Shown: positions 9,687 through 18,900, counted from the first letter of the stretch. The stretch: DNA of 60,969 nucleotides from Flavobacteriaceae bacterium (GCA_024643385.1 JAHEMZ010000010.1:1-60969), one strand, 5' to 3'. Notes: generated from the letters alone by a model not told the origin. Numbers and translations are program-made.

Positions 9687-10868
9687 ATGGATTCATATTT
9701 TCAAAATCTCTATAAAGACGCTGTTAATCTACTTCATCAGCTAACCACCCCCGATGGAATTTTAGCCAGCACGATCGAAGCCGACAATTACAAACGCATC
9801 TGGGCAAGGGATAGTATCGTTTGTGGGCTTGCGGGATTGTGGATAGAGGACCCCTTCCTGATCGATGGTCTGAAAAACTCTTTGCTTACTTTATCAGAAC
9901 AACAACATCCTGTTGGGATGATTCCGTCCAATGTACTTCCCGGAACAGATAATGTTTCATTTGGCAGTTTGGTGGGTCGGATCGACGCGACGACCTGGTT
10001 TGTTTTGGGTAGCTGTTTATATTATCAAAAAACAAGAGATCAGCAGACGTGGAAACAATTACAACCCAGTATCGAAAAATGTCGGATTTTTCTAAAGGCA
10101 GCTGAATTCAATAGCAAAGGATGGATCTATACACCACTAAGCGGGAATTGGGCCGATGAATATCCTATCCACGGCTATACGCTATATGACAACGCATTAC
10201 GACTATGGGGTGAGAAATTGTTTTTAGAAATAGAACAGCAAAACGAAGAAATAATCGATCGCATACTAAAAAGAACAAAGGCGAACTTTTGGCCTAGCGA
10301 AGTTATCGATCCCTCTCTTATTTATCAAAGACCTCCTTTTCAAAAGGCCATGAAAGAAAAGACACAACATTTTTCAGCCTTTATTTTACCCGGAGTGTAC
10401 GACCAGCGTTTTGACGCCGCCGGAAATGCCTTGGCAATGCTTCTTTTTAGTTTAGATGAAAAACAAAAAGGTGATATGTCGGATTATATTGCATCGCTGG
10501 AAAAGGAACTAGGTACTCGCTTGATTCCCGCATTTTGGCCCATTATTACTGAAGAGAGCAAGGATTGGGATCTGCTGGCAGGCAATTATTCTTTCGATTT
10601 TAAAAATAGTTCGGGGGATTTTCACAATGGAGGAATTTGGCCGGTTTGGATGGGACTTTTCTGTTATGCCTTAAGCCGAAATGGACTCAGTTCCGACGTG
10701 AAGAAAATTATTGAAGCCTTCCTAAAAGCAGTTCAAGAGAACAAAGATTGGGAGTTCCAGGAATACTTTAATGCCCATACCCTAAAGGTGGGAGGAAAAA
10801 CCCAAATGGGTTATACAGCCTCAGGAATCGTGTTTATGAAATTGGCCTTGGAACAGGCAAATTTTTGA
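9687..10868 (+). CDS. (alpha/alpha)6-barrel glycoside hydrolase, GH100 invertase / GH133-like
   Basis: The 393-aa protein has no signal peptide and is probably cytoplasmic. Motifs recall plant and cyanobacterial alkaline/neutral invertases and debranching-type enzymes: IWARDSIVCGLAGLW, GRIDATTWFVLG, NWADEYPIHGYTLYDNAL, HNGGIWPVWMGL and a C-terminal YFNAHTLKVGGKTQMGYTA. Asp in the NWADEYP segment is the likely acid/base by position. A fructokinase-type kinase and an SLC45-like transporter lie downstream, which favours sucrose (or a related fructoside) hydrolysis over glycogen debranching, but this is inference. It precedes a 151-bp gap with an operator-like palindrome. Confidence 0.6.
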   Translation: MDSYFQNLYKDAVNLLHQLTTPDGILASTIEADNYKRIWARDSIVCGLAGLWIEDPFLIDGLKNSLLTLSEQQHPVGMIPSNVLPGTDNVSFGSLVGRIDATTWFVLGSCLYYQKTRDQQTWKQLQPSIEKCRIFLKAAEFNSKGWIYTPLSGNWADEYPIHGYTLYDNALRLWGEKLFLEIEQQNEEIIDRILKRTKANFWPSEVIDPSLIYQRPPFQKAMKEKTQHFSAFILPGVYDQRFDAAGNALAMLLFSLDEKQKGDMSDYIASLEKELGTRLIPAFWPIITEESKDWDLLAGNYSFDFKNSSGDFHNGGIWPVWMGLFCYALSRNGLSSDVKKIIEAFLKAVQENKDWEFQEYFNAHTLKVGGKTQMGYTASGIVFMKLALEQANF

Positions 10869-10882
10869 ATTTCTTAGATTAC

Positions 10883-10900
10883 GATAACGTTTTCGTTGTC
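10883..10900. promoter_or_regulatory. Operator-like inverted repeat before the transporter operon
   Basis: GATAACG-TTTT-CGTTGTC is an inverted repeat with 6 of 7 arm positions matching around a 4-bp centre. It lies 120 bp before the first transporter gene and 15 bp after the hydrolase stop. The shape resembles operators of LacI-family sugar repressors, but no such regulator is in the window. No clear TAnnTTTG box was found beside it. Confidence 0.4.
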
Positions 10901-11019
10901 ATATTCAGAAAATCACGTTCCAAATAATCTTTTTTTCTCAAAAATTGCAGATATTACAGTGTTGATTCCATTTTTTTGGAGTCGATAACAGACACTAACG
11001 CCAATTAAATACTCTTCTT

Positions 11020-12330
11020 ATGATTAAAAAACCATCGTTGTCTTTTTGGCAAATTTTAAATATGAACGTTGGGTTTTTAGGAATTCAATACAGTTTTGGT
11101 TTACAACAAACGGCTATCAACCCTATATTTCTATATTTGGGTGCGCCTGAGGATATGCTCCCCATTTTAAATATCGCGGGACCTGTTACCGGGCTGATCA
11201 TACAACCAATTATCGGTGCCATGTCGGATAAAACCTGGTCACAACGATGGGGAAGACGCAAGCCTTATTTTTTGATTGGCGCATTAATGGGAAGCTTGTG
11301 TTTATTTGCGTTTCCCCATAGTCCTGTATTGTGGTTTGCCGTGGGTTTATTATGGATCTTGGATGTTGGAAATAATATGGCTATGGAGCCCTATAGAGCC
11401 TTTGTGGGAGACAAACTTCCTGAAAAACAGTTGAGCTTAGGGTATCAAATGCAAAGTTTATTTGTCGGTGCCGGAATATTATTGGCCAATGGATCTATCG
11501 TCTTATTTCAGTATTTATTTGGTGGAGAATCTATTGAAACCGCAGGGACAATACCGCAGTGGATCTATTATTCCTTTTATATAGGTGCTTTCTTGTCATT
11601 GACCACCATCCTATGGTCGGTCATTAAAACTCCCGAAATTCCTCCTTCAGATGAAGAGATGGACGATATCAACAAAATAAGAGCCTTGCCTTTAAGGCAA
11701 CGCATAGGTAAGCCCTTTATAGAAATTATTGATGCTATCAAAGAGATGCCAAAATTCATGTGGAAAATTGGAGCGGTCTATTTATTCCAGTGGTATGCCT
11801 TGTTCATCTATTGGCAATTTACCACGCCTCTCTTTAAACACACTATGAACTATACAACCTCTGAAGCTGCCTCGCAGGCTGCTAAATTGAGTTTGACCTA
11901 TAATACAGTGACCATGATTGTTGCTCTTGCCTTAGTGCCATTGACGTTGCGTTTTGGTGGTAAAAAGGTGTACGCCCTTAGTTTATTGGGAACCGCTGTA
12001 GCGTTATTTTCGATCTCATACATGACAGATCCGAATCTCGTTCTTATACCCATGATCCTATTCGGAATTGGCTGGGCAGCTATGATGGGAATTCCTTACA
12101 CTATGGTTTCAAAGGTGGTGCCTCAAGAAAGAAGAGGAGTTTATATGGGAATTTTAAATATGATGATCGTAATTCCTATGTTTATTCAAACCCTGACCTT
12201 TGGTCCTATCTATAAATATTTATTGGGGAATAATGCCATTAATGCCATGCTATTTGCCGGAGTATTCTTTGCGATCTCTGCTTTTTTAGCCATGCGTTTA
12301 AACGAAACCACGTCGGTTTCCGAAAACTAA
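11020..12330 (+). CDS. MFS disaccharide transporter, SLC45/GPH (sucrose or maltose) type
   Basis: The 436-aa protein has about twelve hydrophobic segments. The motif SDKTWSQRWGRRKPYF after the third segment is the RWGRR-P signature of sucrose/maltose:H+ symporters (SLC45/GPH group), and ERRGVYMGILNM matches their later conserved loop. It probably imports a disaccharide across the inner membrane for the neighbouring intracellular hydrolases. The ATG at 11020 gives the expected short cytoplasmic N-terminus. The next transporter gene follows after 18 bp. The substrate (sucrose, trehalose or maltose) cannot be read from the sequence. Confidence 0.8.
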   Translation: MIKKPSLSFWQILNMNVGFLGIQYSFGLQQTAINPIFLYLGAPEDMLPILNIAGPVTGLIIQPIIGAMSDKTWSQRWGRRKPYFLIGALMGSLCLFAFPHSPVLWFAVGLLWILDVGNNMAMEPYRAFVGDKLPEKQLSLGYQMQSLFVGAGILLANGSIVLFQYLFGGESIETAGTIPQWIYYSFYIGAFLSLTTILWSVIKTPEIPPSDEEMDDINKIRALPLRQRIGKPFIEIIDAIKEMPKFMWKIGAVYLFQWYALFIYWQFTTPLFKHTMNYTTSEAASQAAKLSLTYNTVTMIVALALVPLTLRFGGKKVYALSLLGTAVALFSISYMTDPNLVLIPMILFGIGWAAMMGIPYTMVSKVVPQERRGVYMGILNMMIVIPMFIQTLTFGPIYKYLLGNNAINAMLFAGVFFAISAFLAMRLNETTSVSEN

Positions 12331-12348
12331 CAACTAAGACAAATCTGT

Positions 12349-13578
12349 ATGAAGAATGCCGGTATTAAAATCTCGCTTTACTTAAATTATTTTGTCTTTG
12401 CGATCTTATTGAATAGTGTGGGAATTGTGATTTCAAAATCTATCAATGTGTATGGTGTATCTGAATCCAGCGCATCAATTCTTGAAGCCTTTAAAGACTT
12501 ACCGATTGCTGTTGTTTCATTTTTAGTAGCCTCTTTCCTTCCTCGCTTTGGATACAAAAGATCGATGCTTGTAGCCCTTTTTATCGTGTTCTTTGGTTGT
12601 ATAGCCATGTATTTCGGAAACACATTTGATATGGCCAAAATTTTATTTTTAACGGTTGGAGTAAGTTTTGCGCTGATTAAAATCTCGGTGTATACCCTTA
12701 TTGGTGTCGTTACTGATACACCGCAAGAACATTCTGCACTTATGAGTTCGATTGAAGGTTTCTTCATGGTAGGAATTGCGAGCGCCTATTTTCTTTTCCC
12801 GGCATTTTATGGCGACAGTCCTAATGATTGGCTTAGCGTTTATCCTTTTTTGTGTGTGCTCATTGGTCTTTCGTTTATATTTCTGCTATTCTCAAGACTG
12901 AATATTCCCATACAAACTTCCGGAAGCAATTTAAAGGAAGATCTGAAAAACTCTATTGGCTTATTGGTCGTTCCGTTGGTTTTGGTGTTTATCTGTTCGG
13001 CCTTCTTTTTTGTGATGATTGAACAAGGAGTCATGACCTGGTTACCTCATTTTAATCAAAAGATCTTTTCATTCGGTGAAAAGTTAAGTGTTAATATGGC
13101 TGCCATTTTAGCCATTTCATTGGCATTAGGAAGGTTTATAGCGGGCTGGGTTTCCAAAAGAATTAATTGGTCTGTCATCATCGTATTTTGCTCCTTAATT
13201 TCAGTCGGAATCCTATTAGCGGTTTTACCACAATTGAAAGTAGATGTGAACGCGATTGAAATCACTTCCTTAGTAAATGTGCCCTTTTTAGGATTTGTTT
13301 TGCCGCTTATCGGCCTTTTTATTGCTCCTATTTATCCTTTACTGAACTCGACCGTGTTAAGTCATCTTCCTAAAAATTTACATTCTCCAATGAGTGGTTT
13401 AATTATTATATTTTCGGCTTTGGGTGGCACGATAGGATCGAGAATAGTCGGAACCCTGTTTGAGAATATTGGTGGTGTAAAGGCATTCTATTTCTTAATT
13501 ATTCCTATACTTTTACTAATCATTTCCGTGTTTATCATTAGAAGATTAATTCAAAAACAAGGTGGAAGTACAGATTAA
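12349..13578 (+). CDS. MFS transporter, sugar-transporter-like
   Basis: The 409-aa protein has about twelve hydrophobic segments and a weak A-loop motif (LPRFGYKRSM between segments 2 and 3), typical of the major facilitator superfamily. The overall pattern resembles FucP/GlcP-like monosaccharide symporters but substrate residues are not diagnostic. Placed between a disaccharide transporter and trehalase, it probably moves a hexose or disaccharide. Its last 17 bp overlap the trehalase start, so the two are likely translationally coupled. Confidence 0.7.
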   Translation: MKNAGIKISLYLNYFVFAILLNSVGIVISKSINVYGVSESSASILEAFKDLPIAVVSFLVASFLPRFGYKRSMLVALFIVFFGCIAMYFGNTFDMAKILFLTVGVSFALIKISVYTLIGVVTDTPQEHSALMSSIEGFFMVGIASAYFLFPAFYGDSPNDWLSVYPFLCVLIGLSFIFLLFSRLNIPIQTSGSNLKEDLKNSIGLLVVPLVLVFICSAFFFVMIEQGVMTWLPHFNQKIFSFGEKLSVNMAAILAISLALGRFIAGWVSKRINWSVIIVFCSLISVGILLAVLPQLKVDVNAIEITSLVNVPFLGFVLPLIGLFIAPIYPLLNSTVLSHLPKNLHSPMSGLIIIFSALGGTIGSRIVGTLFENIGGVKAFYFLIIPILLLIISVFIIRRLIQKQGGSTD

Positions 13579-15424
13579 AGAAACTCTCGAAAGGCTTTTG
13601 GCGCAGGAAGATACCGACGGCGATAAGAAGATCACTGTCGAGGATCAGGGCCCTAAAAGCTTCCTTTTGGAAAATATTCAAGGTGAAACCTATAAGGTGG
13701 AAGGCACTTATTTCCTGTCTAATTTATTACAAGAATTAGTGTTGGCTATGGAAACCGGGGCTGAAACGGCCGAAATTCCAATTGCACATTTGGAAGAAGC
13801 ACCTACCGTACGAATATCCCGCATGATCAAGGATTATTACTGGGATGGTTTAACCCGAACCATGGACGAAAGAGGCATTGCTGCGTTGTTAAGTGATACT
13901 AAAAATGAATCTTTGGAGGCCGAATCCATATTACGAGTCTACGTTCCCTATAAAGACGATCTTGCCCTGGATTATTATATGCAATTGAAACATGAAATGC
14001 CGTTGGAAGTTATTCAACTCCCGAAGAAAGTGAGTCCGAAATATGTAAAAAGTCTAAACCACAAACCGGGAATACTTTCCTTAAAACTGAATGAAGATGA
14101 AGGCGATGTTTCCGGCGAACCTTTTGTGGTCCCCGGAGGAAGATTTAATGAAATGTATGGCTGGGACAGTTATTTCGAATCGATCGGTCTTTTATTGGAC
14201 GGCCGAACCGATCTTGCGCTGGCAATGGCCAATAATTTCCAATATGAAATTAAGAATTACGGTAAGATATTAAATGCGAATCGATCCTATTACCTCACGC
14301 GAACCCAACCTCCTTTTTACAGCAGTCTTATTCGTGAAGTCTATGAAAAGACCGGCGATAGAAAATGGCTTCAGAGTCAGTTAGAGACCGCCATCAAAGA
14401 ATATGAAACGGTTTGGATGATAGAAGGTAAAAGACTTACCCAAAATGGCCTGAACCGCTATCTGGCAGAAGGCATTGGCAAACCACCGGAAGCAGAGGAA
14501 GGTCATTTTCATCATGAAATTGGGCCCTATGCTGATGCCGCCGGCATGGAGGTAGACACCTATGAAAACCAATACGCATCCGGGGAAATAACAAATCCCG
14601 ATCTAGATTCTTATTTTGTACACGACCGAAGTGTTAGGGAATCCGGACATGATACTTCGTATCGCTTGGAAGGGAATTGTGCCGATCTGAATTTGGTAGA
14701 ATTGAATGCTTTTCTTTACAAATATGAAACTGACTTCGCTGAACTTATCCTTAAAGAATTTGAAAATACATTTACCATAGGAGACAGAAATTACGACTCA
14801 GAGTATTGGTTTCAGAAGGCAGCCTTCAGAAAGAAAAAATCTGATCAATATTTATGGAATGATGCATCAGGTTTGTACTTCGATTATGATCACCACAAAA
14901 AAGAACAAAGCACCTTTGTGTCTGCAACTTTATTTACACCTCTATGGGCAAAAATGTGTTCTCAAGAACAAGCGGAGAGGGTAGTGAAAAATGGGATCCC
15001 CTTATTAAAAGAAAAAGGTGGGATCGCTTCCTGTACAGAGGAAAGCAGAGGTCCTATTTCCAAAGAACGTCCGCAAAAACAATGGGATTACCCAAATGGC
15101 TGGGCACCTCATCAAATGATGATTTGGAAAGGCTTACAAAATTATGGCTTTAAAAATGAGCTGCAAGAGTTGGTCTACCGATGGTTGTTTATGATCACGA
15201 AAAATGCGGTGGATTACAATGGCACCATTCCTGAAAAATACGATGTGGTGAGTGCCACTCATAAGGTCTTTGCAGAATACGGCAATGTAGGTACCGAATT
15301 TCAATACATTACAAAAGAAGGGTTTGGATGGATGAATGCATCCTTCCAATACGGCCTATCGCTCTTACATCCTTCCTATATTGAATCATTAAATAATTTA
15401 ATACCCCCTGAAGAAGTTTTTTAA
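13562..15424 (+). CDS. Neutral trehalase (GH37) with fungal-type calcium-binding N-terminal region
   Basis: The 620-aa enzyme has both GH37 signatures: PGGRFNEMYGWDSYF (about 190-204) and QWDYPNGWAPHQ (about 507-518). The acid Asp lies in ESGHDTSYR (about 359-367), and a PEKYDV segment and a late FGWMNASF loop are also present. It has no signal peptide, so it hydrolyses trehalose to two glucose in the cytoplasm. Residues 17-28 (DTDGDKKITVED) form an EF-hand-like loop. The following QGPKSF, EGTYFLSNLLQEL and SRMIKDYYWDGLTRTMD stretches match, from memory, the calcium-binding region of fungal neutral trehalases such as yeast Nth1. The only usable start is the GTG at 13562, overlapping the upstream gene by 17 bp. 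The enzyme call is strong. Confidence 0.88.
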   Translation: MEVQIKETLERLLAQEDTDGDKKITVEDQGPKSFLLENIQGETYKVEGTYFLSNLLQELVLAMETGAETAEIPIAHLEEAPTVRISRMIKDYYWDGLTRTMDERGIAALLSDTKNESLEAESILRVYVPYKDDLALDYYMQLKHEMPLEVIQLPKKVSPKYVKSLNHKPGILSLKLNEDEGDVSGEPFVVPGGRFNEMYGWDSYFESIGLLLDGRTDLALAMANNFQYEIKNYGKILNANRSYYLTRTQPPFYSSLIREVYEKTGDRKWLQSQLETAIKEYETVWMIEGKRLTQNGLNRYLAEGIGKPPEAEEGHFHHEIGPYADAAGMEVDTYENQYASGEITNPDLDSYFVHDRSVRESGHDTSYRLEGNCADLNLVELNAFLYKYETDFAELILKEFENTFTIGDRNYDSEYWFQKAAFRKKKSDQYLWNDASGLYFDYDHHKKEQSTFVSATLFTPLWAKMCSQEQAERVVKNGIPLLKEKGGIASCTEESRGPISKERPQKQWDYPNGWAPHQMMIWKGLQNYGFKNELQELVYRWLFMITKNAVDYNGTIPEKYDVVSATHKVFAEYGNVGTEFQYITKEGFGWMNASFQYGLSLLHPSYIESLNNLIPPEEVF

Positions 15425-15429
15425 ACGCC

Positions 15430-16365
15430 ATGGAGAAAGATATTGACATCATCTGTGTAGGCGAAGCCTTGATCGACTTTATTGGCGAACAAACGGAAGA
15501 ACCGATTAAAAACACCAAAGATTATCACCGCTATTTGGGGGGATCTCCCACTAATGTCGCTATGAATATGGCGCGTTTAGGCTTGAAAGTCGAATTAGTG
15601 GCCACCGTGGGTAAGGATGGTTTTGGTTACTATATACTGAATCGATTGAAGGAAGCGGAGGTACAAACACATTTCTTAAAGGAAACGCAAGATAAACCCA
15701 CCACGGTTATTTTTATTAACCGAACACAACACACCCCGGAATTTATACCTTTTCGTGGAGCCGACACGCAAATTTTTAAGGACCAATTACCAGAAAGTCT
15801 TTTGCAAAAATCAAGAGTTTATCACACCACTTGCTTTGCATTAAGCCAACAACCTGCGCGGGACACTATTTTGGAACAAGCTGAGAAAGCATATAAATCG
15901 GGGTGCCAACTGAGTATTGATATTAATTATTCAGAAAAAATTTGGCCTGATAATCAAGAAGCCAGAAAAGCGATTGAAACTTATTGTAGCTATGCTCCCA
16001 TGGTTAAAATAAGTCAGGACGATGTAGATCGATTATTAGGCAGAGGCATGTCGCATGAAGATGTATTTGCTTATCTTCATAAGTTGGGCGCCAAAATCAT
16101 TTGCTTTACCTTGGGTAAGGATGGAGCAAAGTTGAGTGAGCTTGGTAAACCCGTCGTAAGACTATCTGCCTTGAGGGTAGAAAAAATAATGGATGCCACC
16201 GGAGCAGGAGATGCGTTTTGGAGCGGATTTTTATTTGCCTATTTGAAAGGAAAATCCAGTGAAAAATGTATGGAGGCCGCATTGCAGATGGCGGCCATAA
16301 AGTTGCAAAATGTCGGCCGGATCCCGGATTATGCCGATGTGATTTCAAAAGTGTTAGAAATATAA
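15430..16365 (+). CDS. PfkB-family carbohydrate kinase, probable fructokinase
   Basis: The 311-aa protein shows ribokinase-family marks: an N-terminal GEALIDF, the glycine pair in YLGGSPTNVAMNMARLG, and the C-terminal anion hole and catalytic Asp in DATGAGDAFWSGF. Its length is normal for fructokinases. It starts 5 bp after trehalase and 12 bp before the symporter. Within a disaccharide locus with an invertase-like hydrolase, phosphorylation of fructose to fructose 6-phosphate is the most economical role. Other PfkB substrates cannot be excluded. Confidence 0.8.
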   Translation: MEKDIDIICVGEALIDFIGEQTEEPIKNTKDYHRYLGGSPTNVAMNMARLGLKVELVATVGKDGFGYYILNRLKEAEVQTHFLKETQDKPTTVIFINRTQHTPEFIPFRGADTQIFKDQLPESLLQKSRVYHTTCFALSQQPARDTILEQAEKAYKSGCQLSIDINYSEKIWPDNQEARKAIETYCSYAPMVKISQDDVDRLLGRGMSHEDVFAYLHKLGAKIICFTLGKDGAKLSELGKPVVRLSALRVEKIMDATGAGDAFWSGFLFAYLKGKSSEKCMEAALQMAAIKLQNVGRIPDYADVISKVLEI

Positions 16366-16377
16366 AACTATAAAACC

Positions 16378-17958
16378 ATGACGATCATTACATTCATTGC
16401 ATTTACATTACTGGTAGCAGTAATCTCTTATTATGCCACCAGAAAAACCGACGAGACCAGTGCCGACGGATATTTTTTGGGCGGCAGAAGTTTAACTGCG
16501 GGAGTGATAGCCGGTTCCTTATTACTCACCAATCTGTCTACGGAACAAATTGTGGGTCTCAACGGACAATCTTATACCGAAGGAATATTAGTAATGGCTT
16601 GGGAAACCTTGGCGGCCATTGCCATGGTGGTCACGGCTCTTTTTCTATTACCACGATATTTGAAAGGTGGAATTACCACCGTACCACAGTTTCTGGAAAA
16701 GCGATACGACAAGAGTACGAAGGCGATCACCTCAGGTTTATTCCTCTCCGGTTATATGGTCGTGCTACTGCCTATTGTACTGTATTCAGGGGGATTGGCC
16801 ATTAGTACTATGTTCAATGTTTCGGAAGCCTTCGGAATTTCAAGTACCGCCGCCCTATGGCTCTGTATTTGGGGGATTGGAATTATCGGATCCATCTATG
16901 CTATTTTCGGCGGACTAAAAGCTGTGGCGGTTTCCGATACCATTAATGCGATAGGCTTATTGATCGGAGGTCTTATGATTCCCACCTTCGGACTATGGGT
17001 TGTTGGAGACGGAAGTTTAGGAACAGGGATTACTAAATTAATGACCGAAATTCCTGAAAAGTTTGTCGCAGCGGGAGGCACAGATTCTTCTATTCCATTC
17101 GGAACCATTTTTACCGGAATGATGCTCGTGCAATTATTTTATTGGGGAACCAATCAGGCAATCATACAAAGAGCCCTCGCGGCCAAGAACCTAAAAGAAG
17201 GACAAAAAGGGTTGATGCTAGCTGCCTTTATCAAGATTTTAGGACCACTGATTGTGGTACTTCCCGGAATTATTGCTTTTTATTTGTATCAAGATCAAAT
17301 TACTATTCCGGATGAAGCATACCCAACGTTGGTGAGAGAAGTTCTTCCGGCCTCTTTAGTTGGATTCTTTGCAGCCGTGCTATTTGGAGCTATATTAAGT
17401 TCCTTTAACAGTGCTCTCAACAGTTCTGTAACTCTTTTCGGAGTGGATATCTATAAAGAATATTTCAATAAAGAAGCGGATGAAGCAACGGTTGTAAAAA
17501 AAGGAAAACTCTTTGGGATTTTTCTAGCCTTAGCTTCCATGTTCATCGCTCCTTTTATCGCTAATGCTCCAGCAGGTCTGTTTGGATACCTCCAGGAGGT
17601 GAACGGATGCTACAGCATTCCTATTTTGACCATTATTGTAGTAGGCTATTTAACAAAGAGGGTTCCTGCCATCGCGGCAAAGATCGCGATTTTGTCGGGA
17701 GTGATTCTTTACAGTATCAGCCAATTTATATTACAACCTATGTATGGCGAGGATTACCCTCATTTTCTACATGTGATGGCTATATTATTTGTGTTTAACA
17801 TCTTGGTGATGCTGATCATCGGAAAATTATATCCGCGTGATACCGATTATGTACAGGAATATACCAAGCAAGTAGATATTACGGCATGGAAATACGTAAA
17901 ACCCGTAGGTTTACTTATTGTTTTAATTGTTGTGTTCACTTATATTTATTTCCAATAA
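16378..17958 (+). CDS. Sodium:solute symporter (SSS family), sugar type
   Basis: The 526-aa protein has about 13-14 hydrophobic segments and SSS features: DGYFLGGRSL near the N-terminus, NLSTEQIVGLNGQSY in segment 1, and a long central core with the ALNSSVTLFGVDIYKEYF segment. The pattern is that of SGLT-like sodium/sugar carriers. It probably supplies a monosaccharide (glucose, fructose or galactose) to this catabolic locus. It is the last gene of the operon and is followed by a strong terminator. Confidence 0.82.
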   Translation: MTIITFIAFTLLVAVISYYATRKTDETSADGYFLGGRSLTAGVIAGSLLLTNLSTEQIVGLNGQSYTEGILVMAWETLAAIAMVVTALFLLPRYLKGGITTVPQFLEKRYDKSTKAITSGLFLSGYMVVLLPIVLYSGGLAISTMFNVSEAFGISSTAALWLCIWGIGIIGSIYAIFGGLKAVAVSDTINAIGLLIGGLMIPTFGLWVVGDGSLGTGITKLMTEIPEKFVAAGGTDSSIPFGTIFTGMMLVQLFYWGTNQAIIQRALAAKNLKEGQKGLMLAAFIKILGPLIVVLPGIIAFYLYQDQITIPDEAYPTLVREVLPASLVGFFAAVLFGAILSSFNSALNSSVTLFGVDIYKEYFNKEADEATVVKKGKLFGIFLALASMFIAPFIANAPAGLFGYLQEVNGCYSIPILTIIVVGYLTKRVPAIAAKIAILSGVILYSISQFILQPMYGEDYPHFLHVMAILFVFNILVMLIIGKLYPRDTDYVQEYTKQVDITAWKYVKPVGLLIVLIVVFTYIYFQ

Positions 17959-17981
17959 TTTGAACAACACCTCTTGTATAA

Positions 17982-18010
17982 AATCCTGAAGCTACCTTCA
18001 GGATTTTTTT
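17982..18010 (+). terminator. Rho-independent terminator of the disaccharide operon
   Basis: A perfect 10-bp stem, AATCCTGAAG paired with CTTCAGGATT, encloses a CTAC loop and runs into a T-rich tract. It lies 23 bp after the symporter stop. Confidence 0.9.
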
Positions 18011-18026
18011 TATTTATTACTTTTAA

Positions 18027-18042
18027 CAGTAATTTGTTACTG
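18027..18042. promoter_or_regulatory. Perfect palindrome next to a start codon
   Basis: CAGTAA-TTTG-TTACTG has perfect 6-bp arms and ends 2 bp before the ATG of the barrel gene at 18045. The spacer plus left arm (TAATTTG) is one base short of a TAnnTTTG -7 element, so a bound protein would block both promoter and start codon. No regulator gene is adjacent. Confidence 0.4.
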
Positions 18043-18044
18043 AT

Positions 18045-18794
18045 ATGAAATACCTTTTCATTCTTGCCTTGCTCCTTCCCCTCACTTTATCTGCACAAAT
18101 TTTGAATGTGGAATCTCTTCGTAAAGTGACCGATACCTCAGGATGGTCCGGTAATGCAGGTTTCAATTTCTCCCTCAAACGAAATGTCAATGATTTTTTG
18201 ACATTTGGGAGTTCAATACATATTCAGTATAAAACCCCTGTACAAATGGTACTTTTTAAAAATGACATCTCATTTGAAAAAATTAGCGGGGAGAGTTTTG
18301 ATAATGTAATGGTGTCCCACATACGATACAATTACAATTTATTGCCCAGGATCACTTGGGAAGTATTTACGCAAGCACAATACAACAAAGTCAATTTGAT
18401 CAAATTTAGAGGTCTTTTAGGAACGGGTCCTAGATTTAAGCTTTTCAATATGGATAAATATAAATTCTATTTAGGAGCTCTTACCATGCTTGAGTACGAA
18501 GAACTTATCGATGAGGTAACTCCCATCCAACGCACCCTTAGAGGAAGTGCTTATTTTTCGTTCAGTCTATATCCTTCGGAACATGTTACGATCGTGAGCA
18601 CCACTTATTACCAACCGAGATTCGACCAATTCAATGATTATCGAATTTCCAGCGATAGTTCGCTTATCGTAGGATTATTTAAAAACTTTGGCTTGAAGAC
18701 TTCATATTTATTCATTTATGATGCCTTCCCCGCCATCAGTATTCCCAATTCACAGTATTATTTTACGACCGGTTTCACCTATACTTTTGACTAA
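18045..18794 (+). CDS. Outer-membrane beta-barrel protein, DUF481-like
   Basis: The 249-aa product has a cleavable signal (residues 1-18, ending LSAQ). Alternating hydrophobic strands follow, with aromatic girdle residues and a final TTGFTYTFD strand ending in an aromatic-acidic pair, as in outer-membrane barrels. The overall look matches DUF481/salt-induced outer-membrane proteins. It stands alone between a terminator and the arsenosugar locus, so its role is not shown by context. A palindrome sits just before its start. Confidence 0.6.
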   Translation: MKYLFILALLLPLTLSAQILNVESLRKVTDTSGWSGNAGFNFSLKRNVNDFLTFGSSIHIQYKTPVQMVLFKNDISFEKISGESFDNVMVSHIRYNYNLLPRITWEVFTQAQYNKVNLIKFRGLLGTGPRFKLFNMDKYKFYLGALTMLEYEELIDEVTPIQRTLRGSAYFSFSLYPSEHVTIVSTTYYQPRFDQFNDYRISSDSSLIVGLFKNFGLKTSYLFIYDAFPAISIPNSQYYFTTGFTYTFD

Positions 18795-18869
18795 TTTCTA
18801 TATGAATCGTAAGCTTTTTCGGGAATAAGAGACTACTTCGCTATATTTACGTTTTTCTTTAAAACCAAC

Positions 18870-18884
18870 CGCAAATTAGTTGCG
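18870..18884. promoter_or_regulatory. Small inverted repeat before the arsenosugar operon
   Basis: CGCAA-ATTAG-TTGCG has perfect 5-bp arms and lies 17 bp before the ATG at 18901. About 30 bp upstream (18842-18849), TATATTTA is a 7-of-8 match to the Bacteroidota -7 consensus. The repeat could be a repressor site or a 5'-UTR hairpin; no ArsR-type gene is in the window. Confidence 0.35.
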
Positions 18885-18900
18885 TAAATACAAAAAAATT

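Noticed and set aside
18880-18900. TTG start seven codons upstream of the AhpD-like gene
   Set aside because: It adds a basic stretch not seen in the family and lies inside the inverted repeat; the ATG at 18901 gives the usual N-terminus.
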